Part shown: piece by piece, positions 49,984 to 60,949 of the stretch | Layout: each line of letters begins with the position of its first letter | Position numbering within the stretch: the first letter of the stretch is position 1 | NCBI GenBank assembly: GCA_019022495.1 | Contig: JAFEKR010000003.1 | Span: 2,790,001-2,854,000 of the forward strand | Reading direction: 5' to 3' | Source: Epichloe hybrida | Lineage: Eukaryota > Ascomycota > Sordariomycetes > Hypocreales > Clavicipitaceae | DNA: 64,000 nucleotides | The notes under the pieces: generated by a model | What the model was told of the DNA's origin: nothing | Seen by the model: the letters and a program-made list of their open reading frames with translations, nothing else | Databases searched by the model: none | Position numbers and translations under genes: made by a program

Positions 49984-52900
49984 GCGTTAAGGCATAGTTA
50001 GCTAAGCTATAGGGTATTTCTAGTTTATTTATGATTTATATAGACTATAAAAACCTAGAGTACTTTATAACTCCCTAGTTAATATTAGAATAGTAAGCTT
50101 AATAGGTAAATATACTTATACTATTTAATTTTCACCTCTAGTATAAACCTAGTATATAGGTATAGTAACCTAATACTCTTTCTTAAAGGGAATAGAACTA
50201 GGAAAGGGTAACCTTTAGAATAGAATATATTCTATAACCTATTACTATTATATAACTCTTACTAATACTAGATAAATAGTAAAATAATAGTAGTATAGTA
50301 CTACTACTAGCTAGTAAGGTTTTCTTTACTACTAAATACCTTTAGACCTTATAAAACTAGGCTATTATCTCTAACCTTATATATAGTATTTAATTAAGGG
50401 CTATCTAGGAAAGGGCCTAGAGGTTTTCTATTAAGGCACTTATAAGGGAGTAAGTAGTAAATTATTTTATAAGCGCTTATAAGGCACTCTAGTTTAGGGG
50501 CTATACCTAGGTCCTAGTGTAGGAGTCTTTTATAATAACCCTAATATAGTAATACTATAATTTACTAGTAATAAGTCACCTAGGCTATAATACTATATTT
50601 TAAATCTTATAATAGTAGTTTTACTAGAATAGGATATTATAAGATATTACTAGGTTTATTTATAACTATTATTACTATAGTAATTATAAAAGCTATTAAT
50701 AACACTAGGGCTTACTAAAGCCTTTACCTATCCTTAACTAGTTTTAGTTATAAATCTCTATTAACTTTATAATAAACTTACTAGCACTATCCCTAGAAAA
50801 GCTATAATACCTAATAATTATTATAGATTAACTCTTTAAATTTATTTAGCTTAAGGCTATAACTTCTATAGGAGCTAAGGAATATATAAAGAGGTTTAAA
50901 ATAGTTTAGTAGTAGTTTAAGGGGTTTTCTTAATTAATTATTATAGATTATAGTTTAGATTAGTTAGGAAAGTTTTAGATAATATTATACTCCCTAGTTA
51001 GAATTAATTAGTTACTTTTTATATTATATTACTTATAGACTAATAGTAATATAAAGTAAGTAAACTAAGAGATATAAGTAATACTATATATTATAGTCTC
51101 TTTCTTATAGTTTAACTAGCTAGAATATCTAGTTACTTACTAGCTTATAATTAATAATAGGCTATTTTCTATAATAGGAGTTAGCCTAAATAAGCTACTA
51201 TATAGCTATAACCTAAAGCTAGTCTAAGCACTACTAGATATATTTGCTTTTATAATAATACTAAAGGGGTAAGTAATATAGTTTCTTAAGCACCTCTAGG
51301 AGAGTACTTATCTAGTATAAGCTATAATAGCCTATATATAATAAAGGTAATAAGACACTATATTTACTTTATATTAGCTAGTAAAATAGTTTTAGGTTAA
51401 AGATAAGGTATAGCTTTTACTTAAAAATATTAAAACTAACTACCTCTTATAGAAACTTAATTAGGTAATAGTAAAGTATATAGTTATAAAAGTCCTAATA
51501 TTACTTATAGTATAGCTTAATATCCTAAGAGGTATTTACCTAGTATTTTATATAAACCTTATTAAACGCGCTATAAAGGACCCTCTCCCTAGTTAAAAGC
51601 TCTAGGACTTTTATCTAGGACTAGAATAAGTCCTTATAAAAGGTAATAATAAACTTATTAAGGAATATTAAGTTAAGTAAATCCTAGTGGCTTAGAATGC
51701 CTTAAGCTAAGGCAAAAGATATAATATACTTATTAAGTAAGTAAGTTATATATAGCTTATATAGGAACTATTAGAGAATATAATATAAATATAGGCCCTT
51801 AATAAGTTTAAGGTAAAATAAGGAGATATATAATATAATAATAAACTAAATTAATTTTAAAAGACTTATATACTTATAAGAACTCCTATAAGCACTTAAG
51901 GCACTAAATTATTACTTTTTACTACTATTACTTAATAAGGATAATTATCTATTAAGTTATTACCTAAATTACTAGAAGAAGATAAATAAGTATATATTAC
52001 CTTTATCTAGAGTTATATTACTACTACTATAGCTATAGTATTATTATTACTAAGTAATAGTTATAGTATAATAAGTTATTTACCTTATTTACCTTATTTA
52101 CCTTAGGTATAACCTAGGACTTAAATAGTATAAATAGGGTTAGTATATAAAGTATATATAGGAGAGAGTATAATAGAAAACCTAGTAAGTAAGTAGTAAG
52201 TAAAAGAAAAATAACTAAGAGAGGGAGAAGTATTATTTCTAGCTAGAGAATAGCTAGCTCCTAAGGCTCTAGGGATATAATTATAAGTTAGACTTATTAT
52301 AAAGAAAAGGCATAAAAGTTACTAGTAGTAATAAGAAGGAGATTTATTACTTAACCTAGTAATTTAAATATATTACTAGATTTTATCCTAGTAATAAGGC
52401 ATTAAAGCTTAGAGAAGTATAGTAAACTAATTATATATCTCTTTATATATTATAGTTAGTTTACTAATAACTTATTAGTTTTATTAGAATAAAACGCTTA
52501 TAGCTTACTATATAAAGTAAGCTATACTATAGCTAGCTAAAGGGCTAGTGCTAATAAAAGAGATAACTTTAAGACTAGTTATATTTATTATAGTAATATT
52601 AGTAATAAGGGATACCTTAAGGGCTAACTAAATAGAAGCTAAATTAAACTAAGCCTAGGTAAGGAGGGAGTTTTACTAACTAATAAGGTAGTAATACCTT
52701 TAGGATAGTATAGGTATTTTCTTTTTTATATCTAAAGTTTTAAGGACTCTAGGTTTAATAATATATATACCTATAGTAATCTTTACCTTAATATCCTTTA
52801 GTGTATAATAGAGATAAGGGTTAGTAAATAAAAGCCTAGTATACTATATATAGAAAAGGTATTACTTCTAATATAAAGGGCATAATTCTCTAGATTTAAG

Positions 52901-53506
52901 TAAATAATATTCTAAAATGCTAGTAGTAAGGGCTTATTTTATATATAGCCTATAAGGGCACTAGACTAATTAAGGAGTAGTAAATTAGTTATTATTTAAG
53001 TTACTCTTTATAAGAAACTTACTAATAAAATAAGCTAGAGGTATAGTAAAAGTAGCTAGGGGTAGAGGAGGGTTAGATAGATTATAAGGTATATTTTAAT
53101 AAGAGAATAATTATTTAAGAAGGAGATTCTAATAGAATAAAGAAGAAGGTATAATAGAATTATAATAATAAAGGGATAGTGTTATATAAGGGAAGGTAAA
53201 ATATAATAAAGAAACTAAGTAAAATATTTATATATAGTTTTAAACTTATATTAGGTAATTAATAAACTAGTAAGGGTAAGGCTAGAGACTATAATAAATA
53301 ATAGGTTAGTAAGGTAAATATATTACACGTACTATAAAACTAAGGCATAGAAGTAAGGTAATTACTATTACTACGTAATAGCTAGTAAGGCAAATACGTT
53401 ATATATCTAATAATAATAAGTAAGGAATAGGATTAATAACCTATAGGATAATTCATAGGACTATCCTAAAAAGGGGACTTATTAAATATACCTAAGTAAG
53501 GGCATA

Positions 53507-53723
53507 TATAAGGGCTTAGGCTTTGCCTAAGTATTATTTATATAGTAATTAGAGAGAGAAGTAGTAAAAGTAATTAGGGTAAGGAAAGGAGGCTTATATA
53601 AGTAGCTAAGGGGGTATAAGGGGCATTACTAGGGATAGTCTCTTACCCTTTCTCCTTTCTCCTTAAGTCTCTTAATACTATATTAACGCCCTATTGCAGT
53701 TGCCTAGGGGCTAGTCCATAACA
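53507..53723 (+). repeat. Element C 3' LTR
   Basis: 217 bp. Begins TATAAGGGCTTAGGC and ends CCATAACA; followed by TSD AATAA. Confidence 0.9.
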
Positions 53724-55149
53724 AATAAGTAAGTAAAGAAGTTATACTTAAAGATTTATTATATTTAGCTAGGAAGGTTTTTTTATTAATAAGGTATTTT
53801 AAAATCTTATAAGTATTATTTTTTAAGAGGATATTTTATATTATTACTTACTAATAATAGTATATATATAAAATCTTCTTTAAAGTTATTTTACTAGTAA
53901 TAAGTTAGTAATAAAAATACTATAAGAATATAATAAACTTATAATAAGATTTTAGAAGAAGTTTACTTTAGAGAAGACTTTATAAAAGACTTTACAGGAG
54001 ATTTCTTAGTTAATAGATTTTCTTAAGGTATTAATAAAGGTAAAGTTTAAGTATAAGACTTAAATATAGTAAACTAGCTATAAGTTAGCTATAATAGACT
54101 AAATAGGGAAGTTATACTAATAAGAGTATAAACTTATAAGCTAGATAAGGGTAAGAAACTAAGATAAATAAGGATAAATAATAATAATAATTAAGGACTA
54201 AAAGAGGTTAGTAATTACCAGAGTATTGTTTGTAGTGTAGTTAGTGTAGTTTTTAGGAAAAATTTGTATTTATAGTGTAGTTTTTTTTTTCTTATAATTA
54301 GTGTAGTGTAGTTTTTTTTTTTTATAGTGTAGTGTATTGTAGTTTTTTTTTTTTTATAGTTAGTATAGTGTAGTTTTTTTTTTGCTTATAGTGTAGTGTA
54401 ATTAGTGTAGTTACTAACTACACTTACTACAAAAACTACAATGTAGTGTTAGTAAAAAAGAAAGTAAGCCTTTTTATTATATAATGTTATTATAAGGATT
54501 AAAAGAAAGCAAGTTATATAGAAGCTTTTATTATTACCTATTTTACTTAATTAGTTATAGAATTTATAATATTTACTTTTTTTTAAGAATTTTACTATAA
54601 CTAGGGTTATTTATAATATTATACCTTTTTAATAATACTATTATACTTATTACTTTATTTTACTAATATAACTTTAAGAAAAACCTTCTAATTATTTTAT
54701 TTACTATTATTATTAATTATTTTATATTTTTATTATTAATTTAATTAAAAAATACCCTAAACTAATATAATTAAATTAAATTAGAAATCTAAATAAATAT
54801 ATAAAAGTTAATAGAATATATACTTAGTACTTTAATATTATTATTAATATAATAAGAACTTAAAAAAAGCTTAAACTATTTATTTACTATTTAAACTAAT
54901 TAAATATTACTTTAAGCTTTATAATTCTAAAGCTTTAAGAAGTTATATATAGTAACTTTATATATCTTATTATAATAATATATAAAGAAAGAATATAATA
55001 GACTAATATTTATAATTTATTAATAGATAACTAATAGTATTATTTTAATTACCCTATATAGCTTAAATAAGCTATAAAAAATAAGTTTAACTTATTTTTA
55101 AAAATAATACTAGGACTTAGTTTTATATAATATACTATACTTATTATAA

Positions 55150-57486
55150 ATGCTAACAACGAACTAGACGCACAACTGTACGAGGAGTGGAAGAAGAGAT
55201 AGGAAGACTGGCATTCTAACAGGTAACAGAGATGACACAGGCGCGGGAGAGAGCTAATAGAGGACCGCCCGCCTACCTATAACCTAAAGGAAATCTAGAA
55301 ATTCCACACTAGGCTTAATAAGCACGTCTCCTTTATAATAGTATAATTATATATAGGAAAGATTAGCCTTAATAAGTTCCTCTTCTAAAGGCGCGTTCCT
55401 AGGGTGGCTTTGCCCCTATATAGCTATGGTTATATAATTAAAGACTAGTACTATGTAATTATTAACTACGCTAACTATAACTATAGACGCCCCTAAATAA
55501 GATAGCCTAGAGATATATAGGAGGCAAGGCTAGCCCTAGACAATCCCCTAAAGGTAAGATATATTATAAAGTAATTCCTTAGTATAAGAAGACTCTAATA
55601 CTATATATTAGCATAAGACCTAGCCTTTAGTTAATGCAAACTAGGGGAGGATCTAGGCTACCCTAGAGGTAACTAAACTAACTAATAAATAGACACTATA
55701 AATAACTAGAGAGAGGCACTAGGTAAGATAGTGTAGCTATAGAGGTAGGCTAGACATAAGGCAAAATCACATTATAATAGGAAGACTATAGGTCTAGAAT
55801 AGTTATTAGATTAATCTTAAGTTAAAAAGCTATAGGTATTATTTTACACTAGCTTACTACTGCCCCTTTACTAACCTAGAATTAGCCCTATTTCTCCTTA
55901 GGAATAGGGATTATATTCTCTATTACCTTACTCTTACCCTTAGCTAATAGGCTAGTGGCTAGGAGCTAGTTTATCTTTGTTACTTAGGTATTAAGCTACT
56001 AGAGCTAAAAGATAACCTTATTATACTATTCCTTCGCAGACCTAGACTTAGCTAGGTCTAGGCTTATTATAGTAACGCCCTGTTTTTTCTTAGCGCGGTT
56101 TTTAGCATAGAGTTTCTTAACCTAAGCTATATAGTTCTCTAGGGCCTAGATAATTAAAGTTAGCTATAGAATAAAGCCACTACTAAGCTAAAGTAAAACC
56201 ACTTATATTACTCCTAGTAACTATACTAGCCTAGGTCTTAACTAACCACTAATATTCCCCTTACTAGCTAGTAACGTTTAGCTATAAGTAAATTAGCACT
56301 AGAGTAGGCTTAGAATAGGCGTGGGAGTTAACATTACCTTAATATATATATAATTATAAACCTAATAATTAAAATAGGCATTAGACATTACCCCTTTATA
56401 TATAAATTAGCCCTGCCCCTAGACTAGAAATAAACTAACTTACTAATAACATTATAGTACTAATAGCCCTTATTTTTAATGGATTATGTCTTATAGAACA
56501 CACACTAGATCTCTTGTGGCTTACCTAGCTACCCTAGGTTAGACCTAGAAATAGGGCGAAATAGAGGTAAAGGGGACTTACTTCTAGGCCTTTTGCCTTT
56601 ACCTAATCTAATTGCTTCTAGGTTAGGGACTTCCTTAGATACTTATCTAAGGTTATAAGTTCCTAGGCGGATTAGAGCTAGAGTAACACTAAAAATAAGG
56701 TACTTATAAAGCTTAGTAATATTATAGCGTGTTTTTCTATGTAAAATATTAGTATTTAAACTAGCACTAGACTAAAGGAGCCTTAAATAGCTCCTAAAAG
56801 GGATAGGAAGGAAAAGAACCTATAGGAAATTTATTATAAGAAAAGAAAAAAGGTTAGAACCTTAAGGGGGGAGAAGCTCTCTTTTATACTTAAGAGAGGG
56901 AGGGGGGGGGACTAACTATAATATTAGCTAGAAAATAAAGTATAAGATAAGTAAACGCATAAATAGCACGTAACTAATCTAGGAATAAAACCACCTAGTT
57001 ACTAGGCCTAAATTACTTACCCCTTACTATAATTAAATAAAACCATATGCTTAGACTTTATAAGATATCTAGACTAGTGCTAGGTTAGATTTAGCTAAAA
57101 AGTAAGGCACTAGAAGAGTTAGAAGTAAAGCAAATAAAAGTGAATTATTATTATAAATCTAAATTTACTACACTCTAGGGTAAAGTAAGAGATATAAAGC
57201 TAGATTAGAGTAGGACTAGACTAGCACTAAAGGGAGCTAGTTAGGATTACTACTATACTTTTTCCTTTCTTTTTTATTTTCTTTAGGATAAGGCTAGCGT
57301 AAGCTAGCACTAAACACCTATAATTAATTACACCTAATGCGGTGTAAACCTAGAAGAGAGTTAGTGCTAGCCTATTAATAGACATAAGGGGGTTTTTCTT
57401 CCTAGTAAAGGGTTTTCCCTCTTAACTAAGCAGATAGAGTACTAGGAATAGCTACATAGTTAGCTAGCTAGCGTAAAGAATATATA
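55150..57486 (+). mobile_element. 5'-truncated Tad-like LINE inside hAT4
   Basis: 2337 bp between two copies of a perfect 12-bp TSD TACTTATTATAA (55138-55149, 57487-57498). The first 400 bp carry the C-terminal end of a Tad1-clade ORF2: KFHTRLNKHVS, IGKISLNKFLF, RRVPRVALPLYSYG near 55300-55440 (family pattern K-L-H-x-L-x-K-x-E-S and a Cys motif now YSYG), then LALDNPLKV and beyond. About 1.8 kb of probable 3' UTR follows, ending in AGAATATATATA. It is clearly less AT-rich than the DNA around it. Confidence 0.75.
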
Positions 57487-57751
57487 TACTTATTATAAAA
57501 GCTTTAATAACTTTTATAACCTTAATTACTATTATTACTATAATTACTATTATTTTACTTTTATTATTATTTTAAAAAACATAAAAGAGAAAACATTTTT
57601 ATAATATTAATATTTTTAAAAACCTTAAAATACTAAGTTATTAAAAACTATAGCTTTTACTATAGTAATTTACTTATAATTACTAGTATTTATATTTAAG
57701 TTATTTATTTATTATTTATTTATTATTAAACTTTAACACTAATAATATTAT

Positions 57752-57870
57752 AAGTAATCTTAGTAATCTTAGTAATCTTAGTAATCTTAGTAATCTTAGT
57801 AATCTTAGTAATCTTAGTAAAGTAATCTTAGTAATACTAGTAATATTAGTAATATTAGTATTATAAGCTA
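57752..57870. repeat. 9-bp (AGTAATCTT) array in hAT4
   Basis: About a dozen copies of AGTAATCTT, the reverse complement of the hAT3 unit, with a few AGTAATATT variants at the end. Confidence 0.9.
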
Positions 57871-58430
57871 TTATAAGCTATAATAAAATATAATAAGTTA
57901 CTTATATTAAGTTTACTAGTAGTTCTTTTTATAGTTTTTTTAAAATAAGTAATAATAATTTATAAAAATAGTAAATAATATAATAAGAAGGTTTTTCTTT
58001 AAGTTATATTAGGGAAATAAAGTATTAAGTTAAATAGTATTATTAAAAAAGTATAATATTATATATAACCTTACTTAGTTATAATAAAATTATAAAAATA
58101 ATATAATATTATAAATTCTATAACTAATTTAATAAAATAGGTAATAATAAAAGCTTTTATATAACTAGCTTTCTTTTAACCTTATAAATACTAATAACTA
58201 ATAAAAAGTCTAATACTACATTTATAGTGTTTGTAATTAGTGTAGTTTAGGAAAAAAAATTTATAGTGTAATGTATTATAGTTTTTTTTTTATAGTTAGT
58301 GTAGTGTAGTTTTTTTTTTCCTTATAGTTAGTGTAGTTTATAGTGTAATATAGTTTGTAATGTAGTTACTACACTACACTACAAATACTACACTACACTA
58401 CACGTTTTAGTGCAATACTCTGGTAATTAC

Positions 58431-59025
58431 TAAGTAATAGTAGTAAGAGAGTTATTACTTAGCTAGTAAAGGTAACTTATAAGGTTAAGAGATATTATAA
58501 AAGAAAGGAAAAGTATAAAAGAGAGGAAAATTAGTCTCTTTTATATTAACCCTAGACCTCTTAAGTAATCTAATACACTATATATAGGTAATTTATAAAT
58601 TATAATAATAACTATTAGCACTGCTAAATACATATATGCCTAATAGCTATAAGATTATAGTAACTATAATATAAGCTCTTTAGTTAAACTATTTAAAACC
58701 CTAGCATTAGGTACCTTATTTATTTAACTAATTATGAAAATTAATATAGCTTATTTATGTTTCTTTTTCTAGCTATATAATAGGTAATAATATTTATTTT
58801 ACTATAGTAAAGCTATATATAAGCTACTATTTAAACATTACTAACTATAGTAAGGGGTTATTTTTAATTAGTGGTATTATTATTATTATTTCTTTTTATT
58901 TACTTATATATCTAGATATAAGGTACTTTATCTTATTTTCCTTATAAAGCTTTAATATAGTAATTATACCCTAAGTAAGTAGCTTATTTTATAATTAAGG
59001 TTAATTATATATAGGGGGGGTATTA
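58431..59025 (+). other. G2 3' untranslated part
   Basis: AT-rich remnant of G2 between hAT4 and the 3' LTR. No coding relic recognised. It ends in a run of G (about 59014-59020) that fits a polypurine tract. Confidence 0.6.
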
Positions 59026-59218
59026 TATTAGGAGCGTAAAGGTTAAAGATAAGATATTTATTAAAGTAAGTCTTTAAAGAACCTTTAGGCTATATAAATA
59101 ATAAAGAGACTAGCTAGCTATAAGATAGCTATATACTTATAAAGCAAGGTATTTATTAAAGACTAAGTATATTATTAGTACTAGGTTAGAGATTAAAACC
59201 TTCACGCACCTGCCCTCA
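59026..59218 (+). repeat. G2 3' LTR, right border of the island
   Basis: 193 bp. The first 170 bp or so are RIP-mutated relative to the 5' LTR, but the last 18 bp (from about 59201) are unmutated where the 5' LTR is mutated. Host sequence starts directly after it. Confidence 0.88.
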
Positions 59219-59222
59219 CAAG

Positions 59223-59262
59223 ATTAAATCATCTAAAGCTTCGTTCCCGTGCATCAGTTCTT
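59223..59262 (+). repeat. 40-bp flanking repeat X, right copy
   Basis: Directly continuous with repeat Y at 59262. Compared with 3633-3672 it keeps C at both differing positions, so it looks like the unmutated form. Confidence 0.88.
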
Positions 59263-59387
59263 GAGCCATCACGAGCCACTCACATCACGTCGATTTTCAT
59301 TGAAGACTATCTGGATGGATACTCCGTCCTCCGTGCCCGTTTGAACAAGAAGAGAGAATAATAATAAGTCTTTGCGCCCCTACCGTT
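59262..59387 (+). repeat. 126-bp flanking repeat Y, right copy
   Basis: Ungapped match to 3387-3512. It lies 258-383 bp upstream of the ccp1 start and is probably part of its promoter or leader region. Confidence 0.95.
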
Positions 59388-59644
59388 CCATCGGTTGACT
59401 CAATTGTCGGCGACGCAATTCCCGAGCGAGCACCGAGGCTGTCGAGTCTTTTTTTTTTTTTTTCATCGTCTTCATTTTCTTCTCTTTACCCGCCCGAGGC
59501 CCTTGACAACAACGTTGGCTTTCTCTTCCTGTCTCTTCCTTCACATCACATCCCACTTCGCTCTTCCAGCACAACAAGGTCTGCGCAGTCTTCCCCCTTT
59601 GTTCCCCAGTTGATGTATGGTGAGCAAGCACTGACTTTTCGCAG
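59388..59644 (+). promoter_or_regulatory. ccp1 proximal promoter and leader
   Basis: A run of T at about 59449-59463 and CT-rich sequence (59464-59560), common in fungal promoters, precede the start. The bases just before the ATG (CACTGAC, then TTTTCGCAG) look like a branch site and acceptor, so a leader intron probably ends at 59644. Its donor is uncertain (GTCTGC at 59579 is one option). Confidence 0.5.
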
Positions 59645-60949
59645 ATGGCGTCCGCCACTCGTCATTTCGCCCGCGTGGCTGCCCGAACCACGGCCCGCAA
59701 CACCTTTGCCGTCGCTCCTCGTCAGGCTTTCCGCCAGCAGGGCCGTCGATGGTATTCCTCGGAGCCCGCTGCCCAGAAGGGCTCTTCCACTTGGTTGTAC
59801 CTGACTGGTGCTGCCGCCGCCGGTGGTCTTGGATTCTGGTACTGGTACACGGCCTCTGGCGCCCCATCCGCCGCCTCGAGCAAGATGGTCAACCCCACCA
59901 GGGAGGATTACCAGAAGGTGTACAACGAGATTGCCAGCCGTCTGGAGGAGCAGGACGATTATGACGATGGCAGCTACGGTCCCGTTCTACTGCGTCTCGC
60001 TTGGCACGCCAGCGGTACCTTCGATAAGGCCACCGGCACTGGCGGTAGCAACGGTGCCACCATGCGCTTTGCTCCCGAGTCTGACCACGGTGCCAATGCT
60101 GGTCTTCTCGCTGCCCGCAAATTCCTTGAACCTGTGAAGGGTAAGTACGTCTCTATTCGTTTGAGCCGTCGGAGGACCTCTTCGCTGGGTCTTCGACCTA
60201 TACTCGTGCGCCGCGAGATCTTGGCGCTAATCTGGCGAGTTCAGAGAAGTTTCCCTGGATCACCTACTCTGATCTCTGGATTCTCGGCGGTGTTGCCGCC
60301 ATCCAGGAGATGCAGGGTCCCATAATTCCTTACCGGCCTGGCCGCTCCGATCGTGATGCTTCAGCATGTACACCCGACGGTCGTCTGCCCGATGCTACCA
60401 AGGGCAGTGATCACCTCCGCAACATCTTCTACCGCATGGGATTCAACGACCAGGAGATTGTTGCCCTTTCTGGTGCCCACGCTCTCGGCCGCTGCCACAC
60501 GGACCGATCTGGATTCGACGGCCCATGGACCTTCTCCCCCACCGTCTTGACCAACGATTACTACCGCCTCCTGGTCGAGGAGAAGTGGCAGCCAAAGAAG
60601 TGGAACGGTCCTAAGCAGGTATGTCGCCTTTGTCGTTTGAGCGGTTCAAAAAAAACGGTTCAGTCCCTTCTCCTCTCCCCGAGCGAGCGCTTGCTGACAC
60701 TTTGTTTCCCCCCTTATGCAGTATGAGGACCTAAAAACCAAGCAGCTCATGATGCTTCCCACAGATATGACTTTGGTACAGGACAAGAAGTTCAAGCCTA
60801 TCACCGAGAAGTACGCCAAGGACAACGATCTGTTCTTCAAGGATTTCTCCGCTGTTGTCACCAAGCTGTTTGAACTTGGTGTTCCTTTTGCCGAGGGCAC
60901 TGAGAACCAGCGCTGGACTATGAAGCCCACTTGGGACGAGACCAAATGA
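59645..60949 (+). CDS. ccp1: Cytochrome c peroxidase, mitochondrial
   Basis: Exons 59645-60140, 60245-60618 and 60722-60949 give 365 aa (yeast Ccp1 has 361). Introns are 104 nt (GTAAGT..TTCAG) and 103 nt (GTATGT..TGCAG). The Arg-rich N-terminus (1-36) and hydrophobic segment 50-68 form a bipartite presequence typical of intermembrane-space delivery. Residues 110-121 end in LLRLAWH, with distal Arg117, Trp120 and His121. [11 protein letters not shown] holds the proximal haem ligand His244; Trp260 in GPW corresponds to the radical Trp191 of yeast, and Asp305 in LPTDM to Asp235. The enzyme reduces hydrogen peroxide with electrons from cytochrome c. It is intact and unmutated although the RIP island ends only about 430 bp upstream. 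It was probably the divergent partner of tls1. Confidence 0.97.

Larger units (their letters stand above)
44414..53723 (+). mobile_element. Gypsy element C, same family as A and B, inverted
   Basis: LTRs of 217 bp at 44414-44630 and 53507-53723 (sense start TGTAAGGGCTT, end ...CATAACA) and a perfect TSD AATAA (44409-44413, 53724-53728). Pol reads on +: RT from about 46720 (NILRD, then INYYALNKI) with the catalytic box VYLDNILVY at 47164-47190, RNase H from about 47690 (IYNKKLLAIILCLK) to the hAT3 insertion at 47775, resuming at 49992 with MIYIDYKNLEYFITP near 50030, then integrase. Segment X lies before the right LTR. It is inserted in the 3' part of G2. Confidence 0.92.
54219..58422 (-). mobile_element. 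hAT-like non-autonomous element 4, carrying a LINE
   Basis: 4204 bp, inverted relative to hAT1 and hAT3 (left end CAGAGTATTGTTTGTAG, right end GTGCAATACTCTG). Perfect 8-bp TSD GTAATTAC (54211-54218, 58423-58430). It sits directly in the 3' part of G2. Once the LINE (55150-57486) is removed it is near 1.9 kb and colinear with hAT3 on the opposite strand. No transposase frame. Confidence 0.9.
3673..59218. other. RIP-mutated transposon island
   Basis: About 55.5 kb of sequence built mostly of A, T and TA-rich words, with short GC-bearing relics. Copies of the same repeat differ almost only by C-to-T and G-to-A changes. Relic protein frames are still readable but broken by TAA/TAG where Gln, Trp or Arg codons stood. 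Both are the known marks of RIP in ascomycetes. No intact gene, tRNA or rRNA gene was seen. Confidence 0.95.
20938..59218 (+). mobile_element. Gypsy chromovirus G2, split by three nested insertions
   Basis: Bounded by 193-bp direct LTRs (20938-21130, 59026-59218). Its own DNA is four pieces, 20938-24439, 41398-44413, 53729-54218 and 58431-59218, about 7.8 kb, interrupted by the Gypsy array, element C and hAT4. Removing the array and one AAAGC restores the frame across RNase H. Order on +: gag, zinc knuckle, protease, RT, RNase H, integrase, chromodomain, polypurine tract (run of G at about 59014-59020), 3' LTR. No TSD is visible: CTAGC precedes the left LTR and CAAGA follows the right one. 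Confidence 0.88.

Noticed and set aside
3673..59218. Starship-like giant cargo element
   Set aside because: The size and flanking repeats suggest it, but no DUF3435-type tyrosine recombinase or cargo gene is readable, and the content resolves into ordinary nested retrotransposons and hAT elements.
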